Source: Anaerolineales bacterium
Lineage (GTDB): Bacteria > Chloroflexota > Anaerolineae > 4572-78 > J111
Length of the DNA: 64,000 nucleotides
Direction: 5' to 3'
NCBI GenBank assembly: GCA_020634855.1
Contig: JACKAU010000002.1
Span: forward strand, 868,001 to 932,000
The stretch's first letter is position 1. Each line of letters starts with the position of its first letter. Shown in pieces: positions 24,593 through 33,061 of this stretch. Under the pieces are notes generated by a model, which made no database searches, was not told the origin of the DNA, and saw only the letters and a program-made list of their open reading frames with translations. Both the position numbers and the translations under genes were made by a program.

Positions 24593-25117
24593 ATGCGCAA
24601 ATTTGTCTTCGCGGGGATACTGGTATTGATATTCACGGGCGGCATGCTTATGGTAGATAACCTTACGTCTGCCCAGACAGCACCGCCAACTCCGACGCCG
24701 CTCACAGGGCCGATGGGGACCCAAGCCGATCCAATTGCTCCCAATAGCTTGACTTCATTCACGGTTTCCAATCCTTATTGCTACCAACCCGATCCAGCAG
24801 TTGACAAGTGCTCGATCAACTTTCGTTTCGTCCAGGCCACCGACAATCAGAGCAGCGCGCCTTATATGACTTGGTTGGCATTCACAATCAGCGGCAAGAA
24901 ACGCTACAACGCCACCGCCTTTTTTGAAGGGACGATCACCTACAGCTATGACATGGTTCCCAACGGCCTGATCGTGGCTTGCGGGTCGCCGAATGCGGGC
25001 GGGGCAGGCAACCAGTATGGCAATGTGTACGGGGTCACGATACAGCCGCTGGATTCAAGCCGTAACCCCATGTCCACCGACATCGCCAACGTGACCTGCC
25101 CAGCATTTAGTCCGTGA
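24593..25117 (+). CDS. secreted protein, twin of the next gene
   Basis: 174 residues with a perfect AAGGAGGT site. The signal peptide is MRKFVFAGILVLIFTGGMLM, then a Thr/Pro-rich stretch (APPTPTPLTGP). The mature domain of about 125 residues aligns with the next protein: VSNPYC, a second Cys before IN, INxR-type beta strands, FFEG, NGLIVACG and ANVTCP, giving four conserved cysteines and probably two disulfides in a beta-sandwich. No family is recognised. The gene is separated by 15 bases from its paralogue, so the two are probably cotranscribed. The stretch 24307-24592 upstream holds no gene. Confidence 0.75.
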   Translation: MRKFVFAGILVLIFTGGMLMVDNLTSAQTAPPTPTPLTGPMGTQADPIAPNSLTSFTVSNPYCYQPDPAVDKCSINFRFVQATDNQSSAPYMTWLAFTISGKKRYNATAFFEGTITYSYDMVPNGLIVACGSPNAGGAGNQYGNVYGVTIQPLDSSRNPMSTDIANVTCPAFSP

Positions 25118-25132
25118 TGTGGAGCGTCAGTT

Positions 25133-25603
25133 ATGCGCGTAATGCGAACCTTTCTACTGGTGATGATAATACTGGGTCTGACGCAGGCCCTCGCGTACGA
25201 GCCTGTTCATACTGCTCCACAGGCCGTTACAATGATCGTCAGCAATCCTTATTGTGTTCAAGATGTTGAAACAGCCGGAAGTTGTCTGATCAACCTGCGC
25301 TATTTCTCCGCCTCCACTTCTGACTCGTCCTTCAGCCACATCGAAATAGCCATTAACGGCAAGGTGCGTGCTAATATGAGCGGCTTCTTTGAAAATTCGG
25401 CTTACCTGACTGGTCCAATGTTAGGCAATGGACTCAAAGTAGCCTGCGGCGGCAAGAATATCAGTGGAATCCCGGACATGGGCCGTCAATACGTAGTAAC
25501 TCTCTCTGGCTTCGCCACAGGCAGCTCGCCCGTTGTCGACAGCGCGAATGTTACCTGTCCATACTATCAACGGAAAACCTACCTGCCAGTATTGATGAAA
25601 TGA
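25133..25603 (+). CDS. secreted protein, twin of the previous gene, with YLPVLMK end
   Basis: 156 residues. There is a short signal peptide (MRTFLLVMIILGLTQALA) and a domain sharing VSNPYC, C-LINLR, INGK, GFFEN, NGLKVACGG and ANVTCP with the upstream protein. It differs in ending RKTYLPVLMK; the truncated surface protein at 20013 ends VYLPVVLK. Basic-tailed YLPxxxK/R ends recur on secreted proteins of Chloroflexota in my recollection and may be a sorting or anchoring signal, which is inference. GGAG lies ten bases ahead of the ATG. Confidence 0.75.
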   Translation: MRVMRTFLLVMIILGLTQALAYEPVHTAPQAVTMIVSNPYCVQDVETAGSCLINLRYFSASTSDSSFSHIEIAINGKVRANMSGFFENSAYLTGPMLGNGLKVACGGKNISGIPDMGRQYVVTLSGFATGSSPVVDSANVTCPYYQRKTYLPVLMK

Positions 25604-25738
25604 GGATGCTTCAAACTGGGAATGCGACGGATATCAATTACCGGCGAAAGAATGCGGTCTGAATCGCAACCACCCGGCGCTGAGCCGGGCGTTCTGTTAT
25701 GTGCGACCATTGCCATTGACCCCAAGTCGTCCCTGCCC

Positions 25739-25791
25739 GCCCCCAAACATGCTTCGCTATGTATAAGCAACACAAGCTCGTTTGGGGGGGC
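25739..25791. repeat. long-stem hairpin after the twin secreted genes
   Basis: GCCCCCAAAC and GTTTGGGGGGGC can pair over about ten bases around a ~31-base loop. No T-run follows. It lies in the gene-free stretch 25604-26398, which otherwise contains one arm of a 35-bp direct repeat and the second 23-bp array. Confidence 0.4.
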
Positions 25792-25990
25792 TTCGTTGGC
25801 ACAAAATATCCGAGCCGGAACCGTTCCTCTACCGCAAAACATACTTGCTTGTGATTGTACAGATGAGTACAGCTATTCACAAAACGTGTGACCCGCGCAC
25901 TACAGCATGCGCCCAACAAGGATTAGATTAACTTACCCAACCGAAATTATTACGCCTCAAATCTAATTCTTCCAACACTTCTATAAGCCT

Positions 25991-26025
25991 ATTATGACAC
26001 AAACCACAGCCATAATCAATAGTAC
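25991..26025. repeat. 35-bp direct repeat, copy 1
   Basis: Matches 28079-28113 at 32 of 35 bases in the same orientation (shared blocks ACACAAACC and AGCCATAATCAATAGTAC). The two copies bracket the second iteron/HU-DUF4469 module and the glycosyltransferase gene, a segment of about 2.1 kb. Confidence 0.75.
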
Positions 26026-26170
26026 GACAAAGCCCATGGGCAACCTCTCGCCAGCCCAAGGGGAGGGGGTCGGGTGGAGGGATTAGGGGACCAGGCTCGC
26101 ATGCCTGGCCCACGGATCGATTATAGGTGCTGTGGAGCGTATGATTACAGCCCTACGACTCCTTACTGGA

Positions 26171-26373
26171 GTCGGACCCGATCATCGCCCTTGATCGGAT
26201 GTGATCATCGCCCTTGATCGGATGTGATCATCGCCCTTGATCGGACCCGATCATCGCCCTTGATCGGACCCGATCATCGCCCTTGATCGGACCCGATCAT
26301 CGCCCTTGATCGGGTATGATCATCGCCCTTGATCGGACCCGATCATCGCCCTTGATCGGGTATGATCATCGAC
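26171..26373. repeat. second tandem 23-bp array, eight full units
   Basis: Eight exact-length 23-base units run from 26180 to 26363, flanked by partial units. Each unit has GATCATCGCCC then TTGATCGG, with the last bases varying among ACCC, ATGT and GTAT. The unit is unrelated in sequence to the array at 14511-14747 but has the same period and stands in the same place relative to an HU/DUF4469 gene. Confidence 0.88.
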
Positions 26374-26398
26374 TGGAAACCTTAAATTTTCATTTTTG

Positions 26399-26672
26399 GC
26401 ATAAAGATCAGGGATCGGACGACCGGCGTTTTGACCCCACCGATGCCGAGCAAGGGCTGTTTATTGGGCCCGTTGATGCCGCCGGACTGCTCACTATGAG
26501 CGAAGCGGTCAAAGTTGAGGAGTTCACCGATATTACGCCCAAAGTGCTCACCTTTCGCCTGCCCGATGGCCTCAGCCCCGGCTTCTATACGCTGGAAGTG
26601 CGGGCCAAATACGGTAAGAGCGGCCTGCGCGTCGGCCGGCTGGAAGCCGTGTTAGCGGTCTTGGAAAGTTAA
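26399..26672 (+). pseudogene. 5'-truncated HU/DUF4469 gene, DUF4469 part only
   Basis: The frame encodes RRFDPTDAEQGLFIGPVD, then SEAVKVEEFTDITPK and LSPGFYTLEVRAKYGKSGL, clearly paralogous to the C-terminal domain encoded at 15400-15655. The HU-like N-terminal part is missing and the frame runs straight out of the repeat array, with signs of a lost base near 26410 (KIR then frame change). The frame stays open upstream through the repeats to 26316 only because the repeats lack stops. No start site is convincing. Confidence 0.8.
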
Positions 26673-26695
26673 CCCATTTAATTTCCACACCGCGC

Positions 26696-26732
26696 AAAAA
26701 CAGCCCCAGGTATGCATGCCTGGGGCTGTTTT
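26696..26732. terminator. bidirectional terminator, copy of 15685-15721
   Basis: AAAAACAGCCCCAGG and CCTGGGGCTGTTTT form the same stem as the terminator after the first HU/DUF4469 gene, with a different loop (TATGCATG). Position 24 bases after the stop is also conserved. The loop change with stem retained argues for selection on the hairpin. Confidence 0.85.
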
Positions 26733-26839
26733 CGTTTAGATTTGGAGACCTCTAGCGTTAGTAGAACCACCTGGTTGACTACAAAACCAATGTAAGGGGC
26801 AACAACGAATTATGACAATATTTATTGTTTAGTGGTTCC

Positions 26840-27904
26840 TCAAGGGTTTATCTCCGACCTTGATTTTGAAAGTGATTGCTCTACGGCTTCCATAATTACA
26901 GCAACGCCGCGGCCAAGTTTTAATTCTTCGGTTACTAATTTGTAACCATTTTCAGCAATAGCCTCACGCTCTTGATCATGAGCAAGATAATACAGGATAG
27001 TCTCAGCAAGCTTATCGACAGGAGCGGCTGCGTAGTGCCTATGATTAATATACAAGGGGTTGTGGGCCAGGCTGTTGTCAGATACCACGAGCGTCTTGTT
27101 AGCTGCTACTAGCGGAAAGCGATATACGAGCGCAGCGTCATACCAGGTTGGCAAAAGACTTAAAGTGATTTTGGCGCGATTTATCAGTTCGGTGCGCGCT
27201 TCGCCAAAAACCGGTTTCCGTTCAACACCATCAACAACGTATATTTCAACACCATGCTCAGCAAGTTCGCTTCGAATTCTGTCAAGGTTTCGACTGCGGT
27301 AGCGGGTTCTTCGCGTTCCTATCCACAGGACGTCGATATCGCGTTCCAGTCCCAGATCAGCATAATTTCCCCGCATAACACCCCACGGCGCGTAGATTGT
27401 TTTCAAGCCAAGGGCGTTGTAAAAATCAGCATATACTTGAGAAATTTCAGCATATACACTCAAAGCCTCTTGCTGTCTGGCATACCAATAATCTCCTACG
27501 TAACGAAATTTTGCTAAGCGATGATTGAAGGATTGAACTAACTTATGTTGTTGCAGCGCCGAGAGCCTATCGCTCTCAACATCGTTTAGACGATCAACCG
27601 CCGACCTAAATTGTCCCAATGTCAAGCTAAGTCGTTTGGGGAGCCTGATATCAGGTGGGCTTTCGAAATTCCAATGGGCCCAAGCGGGACGCTGAGCAGC
27701 AGGGATACGTTGAAGTTGGTGGGTGAACTGCTGTACCCTTCCCCAAGGAGCATAGGTAAAAATAGCGTCTTGGTCGGCAGGAATCTTTTGATCAAACCTA
27801 AAGAAGGTCGGTTCATAATTTAGATGGTGCAATTCTTCACTGATTGCCTGAGCGACTTCATCGGGTTTGGGTGTCCATTGGACAACAGCTACACGTAGTG
27901 GCAT
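26840..27904 (-). CDS. glycosyltransferase-like protein (GT4/CgeB-type)
   Basis: 354 residues. The C-terminal half fits a GT-B-fold nucleotide-sugar site: DIDVLWIGTRRTRYRSRNLDRI, then RAKITLSLLPTWYDAALVYRFPLVAANKTLVVSDNSL and HYAAAPVDKLAETILYYLAHDQEREAIAENGY, the usual pattern of Glyco_trans_1_2/CgeB-like proteins. The N-terminal half is less conserved (VAVVQWTPKPDEV). The sugar and acceptor are unknown. It stands alone on the minus strand. It is less GC-rich-looking than its neighbours and is enclosed by the 35-bp direct repeats, so it may have been acquired with that segment. Confidence 0.72.
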   Translation of the reverse strand: MPLRVAVVQWTPKPDEVAQAISEELHHLNYEPTFFRFDQKIPADQDAIFTYAPWGRVQQFTHQLQRIPAAQRPAWAHWNFESPPDIRLPKRLSLTLGQFRSAVDRLNDVESDRLSALQQHKLVQSFNHRLAKFRYVGDYWYARQQEALSVYAEISQVYADFYNALGLKTIYAPWGVMRGNYADLGLERDIDVLWIGTRRTRYRSRNLDRIRSELAEHGVEIYVVDGVERKPVFGEARTELINRAKITLSLLPTWYDAALVYRFPLVAANKTLVVSDNSLAHNPLYINHRHYAAAPVDKLAETILYYLAHDQEREAIAENGYKLVTEELKLGRGVAVIMEAVEQSLSKSRSEINP

Positions 27905-28078
27905 AGAGGACCTCCGTTGCTAAACCATACTAATTTAAGTGGATAAAGCATTACAATAGACTTATTGAGGGTTCTCAATTCATTCTTTTTGTAAATATGA
28001 TACACCGAGGCGGAAAGCCTAGTTACATGGAAATAAAATCGTGATCAAAGTTCATACTTCTAACAGTTCCATAAGTTA

Positions 28079-28113
28079 ATTATCACACAAACCGAAGCCA
28101 TAATCAATAGTAC
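28079..28113. repeat. 35-bp direct repeat, copy 2
   Basis: Second copy of the element at 25991-26025. The stretch 27905-28349 holds no recognised gene. A minus frame ending at 28136 reads MSIDPATTTNGSVTTKV and might be the tail of a lost surface protein, but this is not supported further. Confidence 0.7.
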
Positions 28114-28349
28114 TCCCCTTACTTTATTGCTCAGGCTAAAACGGAAAAGACTCCTGTTTCACCTTCGTGGTAACGCTGCCGTTAGTGGTTGTGGCGGGGT
28201 CTATCGACATCTGGCGTGGCCTCCATCTAGTTGCCGATGAAGTTATCGTCCTCAATAGCGGCAGCACGGCGCGGCTGGCGAACGATGACAAAGCCCCATT
28301 CCCGCAAACCGCGAGCCAGTACCCCAAACAACCATACTACGTCAAGCCG

Positions 28350-29255
28350 TCAGCCCCACAAATGCTGTGGGTAACGACCGGCGTCGATGAGGCTTTGAAC
28401 GCCGGCTTGAACGTAGGGTTTGTCTTCGCGGTAGGTGACGCCGAACCAAGAGTCATCGTTGGGCAAAACGGTGACCTGCGCCTGGTTTTGGGCGATGAGC
28501 GTATCGACGACGGTGGGGATGTAGAATTCGCTTTTGGGTTCGTGGCCTTTTTCATTGAGAAACTCGGTAAACAGGCGGCGCAGGTGTCCGAAAATAGACG
28601 GAGTGAACCCCCACATGTTCATCGAGACGATCTCGTTGCCGGTGAGGGGTTGAGGCTGGCCGGCTGGGTCAACATATTTCGCGCCGGCGCCGTCCGGTTC
28701 GATGTTAGTCACTTCGATAACCCGTTGGAGACGCCCGTCTTCAATTTGGCATAGCCCGCGGGCGACGCTGCCAAATTTGGAGAGGGTATTGCGCAGCACG
28801 TAGCCGACCATTGCATATTGGGCCAAATCGGTATCCTGGGCCTGGCTCAAGAAGCGGCCCATCAACTGAAAGGCGTTGGCGCCGTAGAAATCATCGGCGT
28901 TGATGGCGCTAAACGGTTCGTTGATGACGCTTTCGGTGCAGAGGATGGCGTGGCCAGTGCCCCACGGTTTTTGGCGCTGTGGGGGGACGGTGTAGCCGTC
29001 GGGCAGCATAGCGAGTTCCTGATAAACGTATTCAACGGCAATCGCTCGGCCAAAGGTGCGATCGACCATCGCTTTGAAGGCATCGGCAAAGTCGGGCCGG
29101 ATCACAAAAACCAGCTTGCCGAAGCCGGCGCGAACGGCATCGAAAACGGAATATTCTAAGATCGGTTCGTGGTTGGGGCCGACGCCGTCCAACTGTTTAA
29201 GGCCGCCGTAACGGCTGCCCATACCGGCGGCCAAAATGACTAAAGTAGGTTTCAT
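28350..29255 (-). CDS. nucleotidyltransferase (sugar-phosphate NTP transferase family)
   Basis: 301 residues from the ATG at 29255, which follows AGGAG at good spacing. The N-terminal LVILAAGMGSRYGGLKQLD is the nucleotide-binding signature of NTP_transferase enzymes, and INADDFYGANAF carries the metal-binding acidic residues. The family joins a sugar phosphate to a nucleotide to make NDP-sugars. The exact sugar is not determinable; such homologues often sit with kinases or glycosyltransferases. It is the third gene of an operon with the methyltransferase and the MFS-HEAT gene (two-base gap to the latter). Confidence 0.88.
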   Translation of the reverse strand: MKPTLVILAAGMGSRYGGLKQLDGVGPNHEPILEYSVFDAVRAGFGKLVFVIRPDFADAFKAMVDRTFGRAIAVEYVYQELAMLPDGYTVPPQRQKPWGTGHAILCTESVINEPFSAINADDFYGANAFQLMGRFLSQAQDTDLAQYAMVGYVLRNTLSKFGSVARGLCQIEDGRLQRVIEVTNIEPDGAGAKYVDPAGQPQPLTGNEIVSMNMWGFTPSIFGHLRRLFTEFLNEKGHEPKSEFYIPTVVDTLIAQNQAQVTVLPNDDSWFGVTYREDKPYVQAGVQSLIDAGRYPQHLWG

Positions 29256-29257
29256 TC

Positions 29258-31522
29258 TTAATGCTCCTTGGTGTGCCAACCAATTTCCAGGGTGTGGAGG
29301 GTTAATAGAAGGTATTCGGTCCTTGTTGCGCCACCCGCTTTCAATTGGGCAGCGCAGGTATTAAGAATGTCGACGCTGTGCGGATCATAATGATCGGCCG
29401 GCAGCACCTCAATTAATTGAGCAAGGTAGCTAGCGCCTCCGGTCAACTGGTCTCTAGCCAGATTATCAGCACATGCGCCCAATGTCGATAACACTTTAGT
29501 CTCACTGTTTAATACTTTTTCGATCTTCCGCTTAAAGGCGGAGACCGCTTGCGCCGTCGCCGTGCCAAAATCGGCTCGGGCCTCGCGGTAGAGGTGAATG
29601 AAATGCCCTTCATCGCCGACCAGTCGGGCCAAGGCTAAGGCCAACTCGCGCCGAGCGCCTTCATTTTGTATGTCATGTAGCAAGTGTAAAATGGGCGAGG
29701 TGGCTTCCTTAGCTCGCAAATTGCCCAACGCCGAGGCATAGGCCATTTGCAGCCCTATATCCGGCTCATTTTGCAGCCGCTCTAAAAGCAGGGGAGCGGT
29801 TTCGGCATCCCCCAAACGACCTAACGCTCGAGCGCTGTTGGCCTGAATGGAATGGTATTTTGAATTCAATCCCTGGCGCAGCGCCTCAATTGCCGTTTGG
29901 TCACCCACACGTCCCAACGCCCAGGCGGCGATATTGCTAAGGGCTAGCTCCGTGCCATTGAAGACATCGATCAGGGCCTGGGTCAAACGGGGGTCCGGGC
30001 GGGTTCGGGCAATGGAGATAATGGCCTCGAAACGCACGTTGAAACGGGGGTCGGCCAGCACCTCCAACAGTTCATCCACGGTGAAGGGGCTACGGGTTAC
30101 ACCTAACCGTTCGGTCATCGCCACCACGCGAGACTCGTCCTGGGCAAAGTGATAGCCGACTAATGAAGTCATGGCCGACAACGGGTTACCCCGTAAGAAC
30201 ATGCCGGCAAATTCTTCAACCGTCACCTGCGTATCCGATCGCACCGTACGCAGTGTAAAGAGACTGGCAATCGCGAAGATGATGCTCAACAAAAACAACG
30301 GCGTATAGGCATCAACCACAAAAAAGTAAAAGCTGCCTGAAACACCTGAAGAAAGCTGGACCACTTGTCCGGCCAGAAGCTGGCTTGTCCCGCCGAATAC
30401 GCCCACACAGGCAAAATAGAGGGCCGTGTATTCCGACCGTTTTTCCGGCGGCACAATGCTGACAAACAACGACCGAGTGGAGCCAATAACCCAGCCCATA
30501 TCGGCGATACCCTGAAGGAAGGCAATGCCCAGGGCCACGTACAGGCTAACCGGGCTGTAACGCGGCATCAGCATGAAGAAAATGGGCAGCAAAGCCAGCA
30601 AGCAAATGCCGGACAACATAATCGGGCGACTACCGTACCGGTCGGAGGTCCAGCCCCATAGATAGGTTGACACTAACCCGCCCAACAGCACGCCGGTTTG
30701 CACCAACACTACATTGCCGCTGCTCAGACCGACTTCCTCCTGCAAAAAGAGCGGCACGAACGAGGTGAGTGGCACGGTCGCCAGGGTGATCAAACCCACA
30801 CCGGCCAGGAAAAAAAGCAGCCCTTTATCACCCAAAGCGGCGATAGTGTCGCGAAACGAGGCCATGACGCCTCGCCCAACCTCGACCGGCGCGCCACCCG
30901 GAACCTTGGTAACGCCCCACACCGCAACAGCGCCGCAAAGCACGCCGATAATAATGAGGACCAGGTAACCGGTTAAGCCCGTAGTCAAATCGAGCACAAA
31001 GCCGGCCAGGGTCACGGCTAAAAAGCCGGCCAGGGTGGTAAACAGGTTGTTGGTGGCCGAATATTTACCTTGAATCGATTTAGGGATATATTCTTGCGCC
31101 CAGGGATAGTAAGCGGTGACCACAATCGATCGGGTGATGGAAAAAAGAGTCACCACTACGGTAATGAACAATAGCGTCGCTTCCGCGCCAAAATTAGAGA
31201 CCACCCAGGGGGTTAGCAGCAGCAACGCAGCGAATAGCAGCCGGAGGACGCTAAAATGAACGAACGTGCGCTTGTACCCGTAACGGGCAATCAGCGGGGC
31301 AATGAACAGGGCAATCAGGCCGGTATAGGGGACCAAAGAGAGCAAAAAACCGATTTGGGATTTATCCAGCCCTAACGTATTCAAAAACAAAATAAAGACG
31401 GAGCCTAAAAAGGTCAGTTGAACGAAGACGTTAACCAGAGCATTGCTCCCGATGCTCCACGGGAGCTTGCTTAGCTTTTCGGCATTGGTGATGGGTTGAT
31501 TCATTTTGAACTTATTTGACAT
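29258..31522 (-). CDS. MFS transporter fused to HEAT-like repeats
   Basis: 754 residues, nearly twice a normal MFS permease. Residues about 20-440 give twelve hydrophobic segments, with RYGYKRTFVHF and DRYGSRPIMLSG matching the family's loop 2-3 and 8-9 motifs. From about 490 to 690 come short helical repeats of the PBS-lyase/HEAT type (VRFEAIISIARTR; AAWALGRVGDQTAIEALRQG; ANSARALGRLGDAETAPLLL; ASALGNLRAKEATSPILHLL). The repeats would lie in the cytoplasm, probably as a protein-binding platform. Substrate unknown. Its start overlaps the upstream methyltransferase by 11 bases. Confidence 0.85.
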   Translation of the reverse strand: MSNKFKMNQPITNAEKLSKLPWSIGSNALVNVFVQLTFLGSVFILFLNTLGLDKSQIGFLLSLVPYTGLIALFIAPLIARYGYKRTFVHFSVLRLLFAALLLLTPWVVSNFGAEATLLFITVVVTLFSITRSIVVTAYYPWAQEYIPKSIQGKYSATNNLFTTLAGFLAVTLAGFVLDLTTGLTGYLVLIIIGVLCGAVAVWGVTKVPGGAPVEVGRGVMASFRDTIAALGDKGLLFFLAGVGLITLATVPLTSFVPLFLQEEVGLSSGNVVLVQTGVLLGGLVSTYLWGWTSDRYGSRPIMLSGICLLALLPIFFMLMPRYSPVSLYVALGIAFLQGIADMGWVIGSTRSLFVSIVPPEKRSEYTALYFACVGVFGGTSQLLAGQVVQLSSGVSGSFYFFVVDAYTPLFLLSIIFAIASLFTLRTVRSDTQVTVEEFAGMFLRGNPLSAMTSLVGYHFAQDESRVVAMTERLGVTRSPFTVDELLEVLADPRFNVRFEAIISIARTRPDPRLTQALIDVFNGTELALSNIAAWALGRVGDQTAIEALRQGLNSKYHSIQANSARALGRLGDAETAPLLLERLQNEPDIGLQMAYASALGNLRAKEATSPILHLLHDIQNEGARRELALALARLVGDEGHFIHLYREARADFGTATAQAVSAFKRKIEKVLNSETKVLSTLGACADNLARDQLTGGASYLAQLIEVLPADHYDPHSVDILNTCAAQLKAGGATRTEYLLLTLHTLEIGWHTKEH

Positions 31523-32198
31523 TCCTTAAGACATCAAGTCTCAGCCTTGTTTCAAATACATAGCCCCTCTCTGAGGGGACGCCCAACTCATAGAAACGCT
31601 CTTTAAATTCCTTTCTGAGCGATTTCAGCTTCTCCTCGCGACGGCTGTCAACATCGATAAAACTGTTAGCCATCTTGCGGTCATCGCCATAAAGATGGTC
31701 GATCACAAAGAACTTCTCGGCGACCGGCGACAATCCGACTTGTTCGGCGTGGTAGAGCGCTTCGTAAGCCTGGCGGCGAATTTCGGTTTCGTCCTCAATG
31801 ATCCGCAGCATCTCAAAGCCGGAACCTTCGGCCAACGGTTCCAATACGACCAGCAGCGCCTTAGGCTTAAGGACGCGCTGCGCCTCACGTAAGGCTTTTA
31901 GCATGAACGGTTGGGGAATATGATGTAGACTAAAAGCGAAAATCACGAGATCGGCAAAATCACGCCCCAGCGGCAGCAGTTCCCCTTGAGCCTGAATATA
32001 TTGAACTCCGGGTTCCGAAGGACGCTCTTTGGATTTCACGAGCGGCCTTGAAAAATATTCAACTCCCACCGCCCGCGCCCCCTGCCGGGCGCACCACCGC
32101 GCCAGCCGGCCTGTACCCGAGCCAACATCAACCACGGTTTTGCCCGGCATCGACATAACCCCACCAACAATATCGAACATCGACTCAACTTTTTGCAT
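31512..32198 (-). CDS. class I SAM-dependent methyltransferase
   Basis: 228 residues from the ATG at 32198, preceded by GGGGGGTAAGT. Motif I is VDVGSGTGRLARW, motif II-like acidic residue GVEYFS, and DLVIFAFSLHHIPQP the motif IV region, followed by LKPKALLVVLEPL. This is the Methyltransf_11 pattern for small-molecule methylation. The C-terminal third is charged and helical. Overlap with the MFS-HEAT frame implies translational coupling, so the three genes to 28350 probably serve one pathway. Substrate unknown. Confidence 0.85.
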   Translation of the reverse strand: MQKVESMFDIVGGVMSMPGKTVVDVGSGTGRLARWCARQGARAVGVEYFSRPLVKSKERPSEPGVQYIQAQGELLPLGRDFADLVIFAFSLHHIPQPFMLKALREAQRVLKPKALLVVLEPLAEGSGFEMLRIIEDETEIRRQAYEALYHAEQVGLSPVAEKFFVIDHLYGDDRKMANSFIDVDSRREEKLKSLRKEFKERFYELGVPSERGYVFETRLRLDVLRNVK

Positions 32199-32327
32199 AC
32201 TTACCCCCCTTCCAACACAAATCGCCTTAGGCGAAAATAGTTCCTCCAATCAGGTCAGTGAATTGGTACGCCCTTACAGATTTTGGTATACTTTACCTTT
32301 GATATTCATCCGTCGCAACTTATTAGA

Positions 32328-32370
32328 GTATATAGAGTTTGTGGAGTTTATAGAGTTTGTGGAGTTAATA
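32328..32370. repeat. 18-bp short tandem repeat
   Basis: AGAGTTTGTGGAGTTTAT is repeated just over twice in the 243-base gap between the divergent methyltransferase and lspA genes. It has no coding value; it is the same kind of simple-sequence tract that lies beside other genes in this window. Confidence 0.6.
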
Positions 32371-32441
32371 AATTTTCATAAGAAGGTGGATGGGTTAGCT
32401 AATTGGTAATCGATAATATTTAGAAACGGTGGATAGGTTTT

Positions 32442-32972
32442 ATGAAAGTTTTGTCTCGGCTGCTGCTGGCGATGGTTTTTGTCTTTATCCTGGATGGTCT
32501 GACCAAAATTTGGGCAGAGCGATCGCTGGAGCTTTATGAGCCGGTGCCGGTTTTGGGCGAATTTTTTCGTTTCACGCTGGGTTATAATACCGGCGTCGCG
32601 TTTGGGTTGTTTGCCAACGGCGGGGTCTGGCCGCTGATCGTGACCGGCGTTATCATTACGATCATCGCCGTCTGGTTTATTAGAGGGCTGCTAAACGGCC
32701 ATTTTTCACCCCAAGCGGCCTGGCCGGTCGGCTTATTGTTGGGCGGGGCTATCGGCAATTTTGTCGATCGAGTCATCGACGGCCGGGTAACCGATTTTCT
32801 GGATGTCGGTATTGGGGCGGCCCGCTGGCCCACCTTCAATCTGGCCGATAGTTTTATCTTGATCGGTGTTGGCCTTTTGATGTTGCTCTCCTTTCAAAAT
32901 CAGCCCGAAAAAAATGATCACAGGCTAGATGGATCCCCGCCGGAAAGCGATCCAAATAGCCTGCCTCTATAA
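32442..32972 (+). CDS. lspA: lipoprotein signal peptidase (signal peptidase II)
   Basis: 176 residues with four hydrophobic segments. The family motifs are all present: YNTGVAFGLF (residues 48-57), GGAIGNFVDRV (101-111), TDFLD with catalytic Asp118, and FNLADS with catalytic Asp136; the 18-residue spacing equals that of the enterobacterial enzyme. It cleaves prolipoprotein signal peptides at the lipid-modified cysteine in the membrane. The next gene encodes a lipoprotein with a classic lipobox, a likely substrate. The charged C-terminal extension is short. Confidence 0.95.
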   Translation: MKVLSRLLLAMVFVFILDGLTKIWAERSLELYEPVPVLGEFFRFTLGYNTGVAFGLFANGGVWPLIVTGVIITIIAVWFIRGLLNGHFSPQAAWPVGLLLGGAIGNFVDRVIDGRVTDFLDVGIGAARWPTFNLADSFILIGVGLLMLLSFQNQPEKNDHRLDGSPPESDPNSLPL

Positions 32973-32990
32973 CGAAAAAACTCCTATAGG

Positions 32991-33026
32991 CAATCAGGTT
33001 CAAATAGAGTATAATGAGCCTGATTG
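32991..33026. promoter_or_regulatory. stem-loop with TATAAT in its loop
   Basis: CAATCAGG (32991-32998) and CCTGATTG (33019-33026) are reverse complements, and a perfect TATAAT (33010-33015) lies between them, about 45 bases upstream of the binding-protein start. It may be a -10 box within an operator; the -35 match is poor. Confidence 0.35.
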
Positions 33027-33061
33027 ACCTGTCTCAATAACTTAGGAAGAGAGCTGACCCC

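Noticed and set aside
26316..26398. Start of the 26399-26672 protein at the ATG at 26316
   Set aside because: The extra codons are read from the tandem repeats and have no counterpart in the paralogue at 14937-15655.
28136..28327. Small minus-strand gene (63 residues)
   Set aside because: No ribosome-binding site and no recognisable domain; at most a remnant tail.
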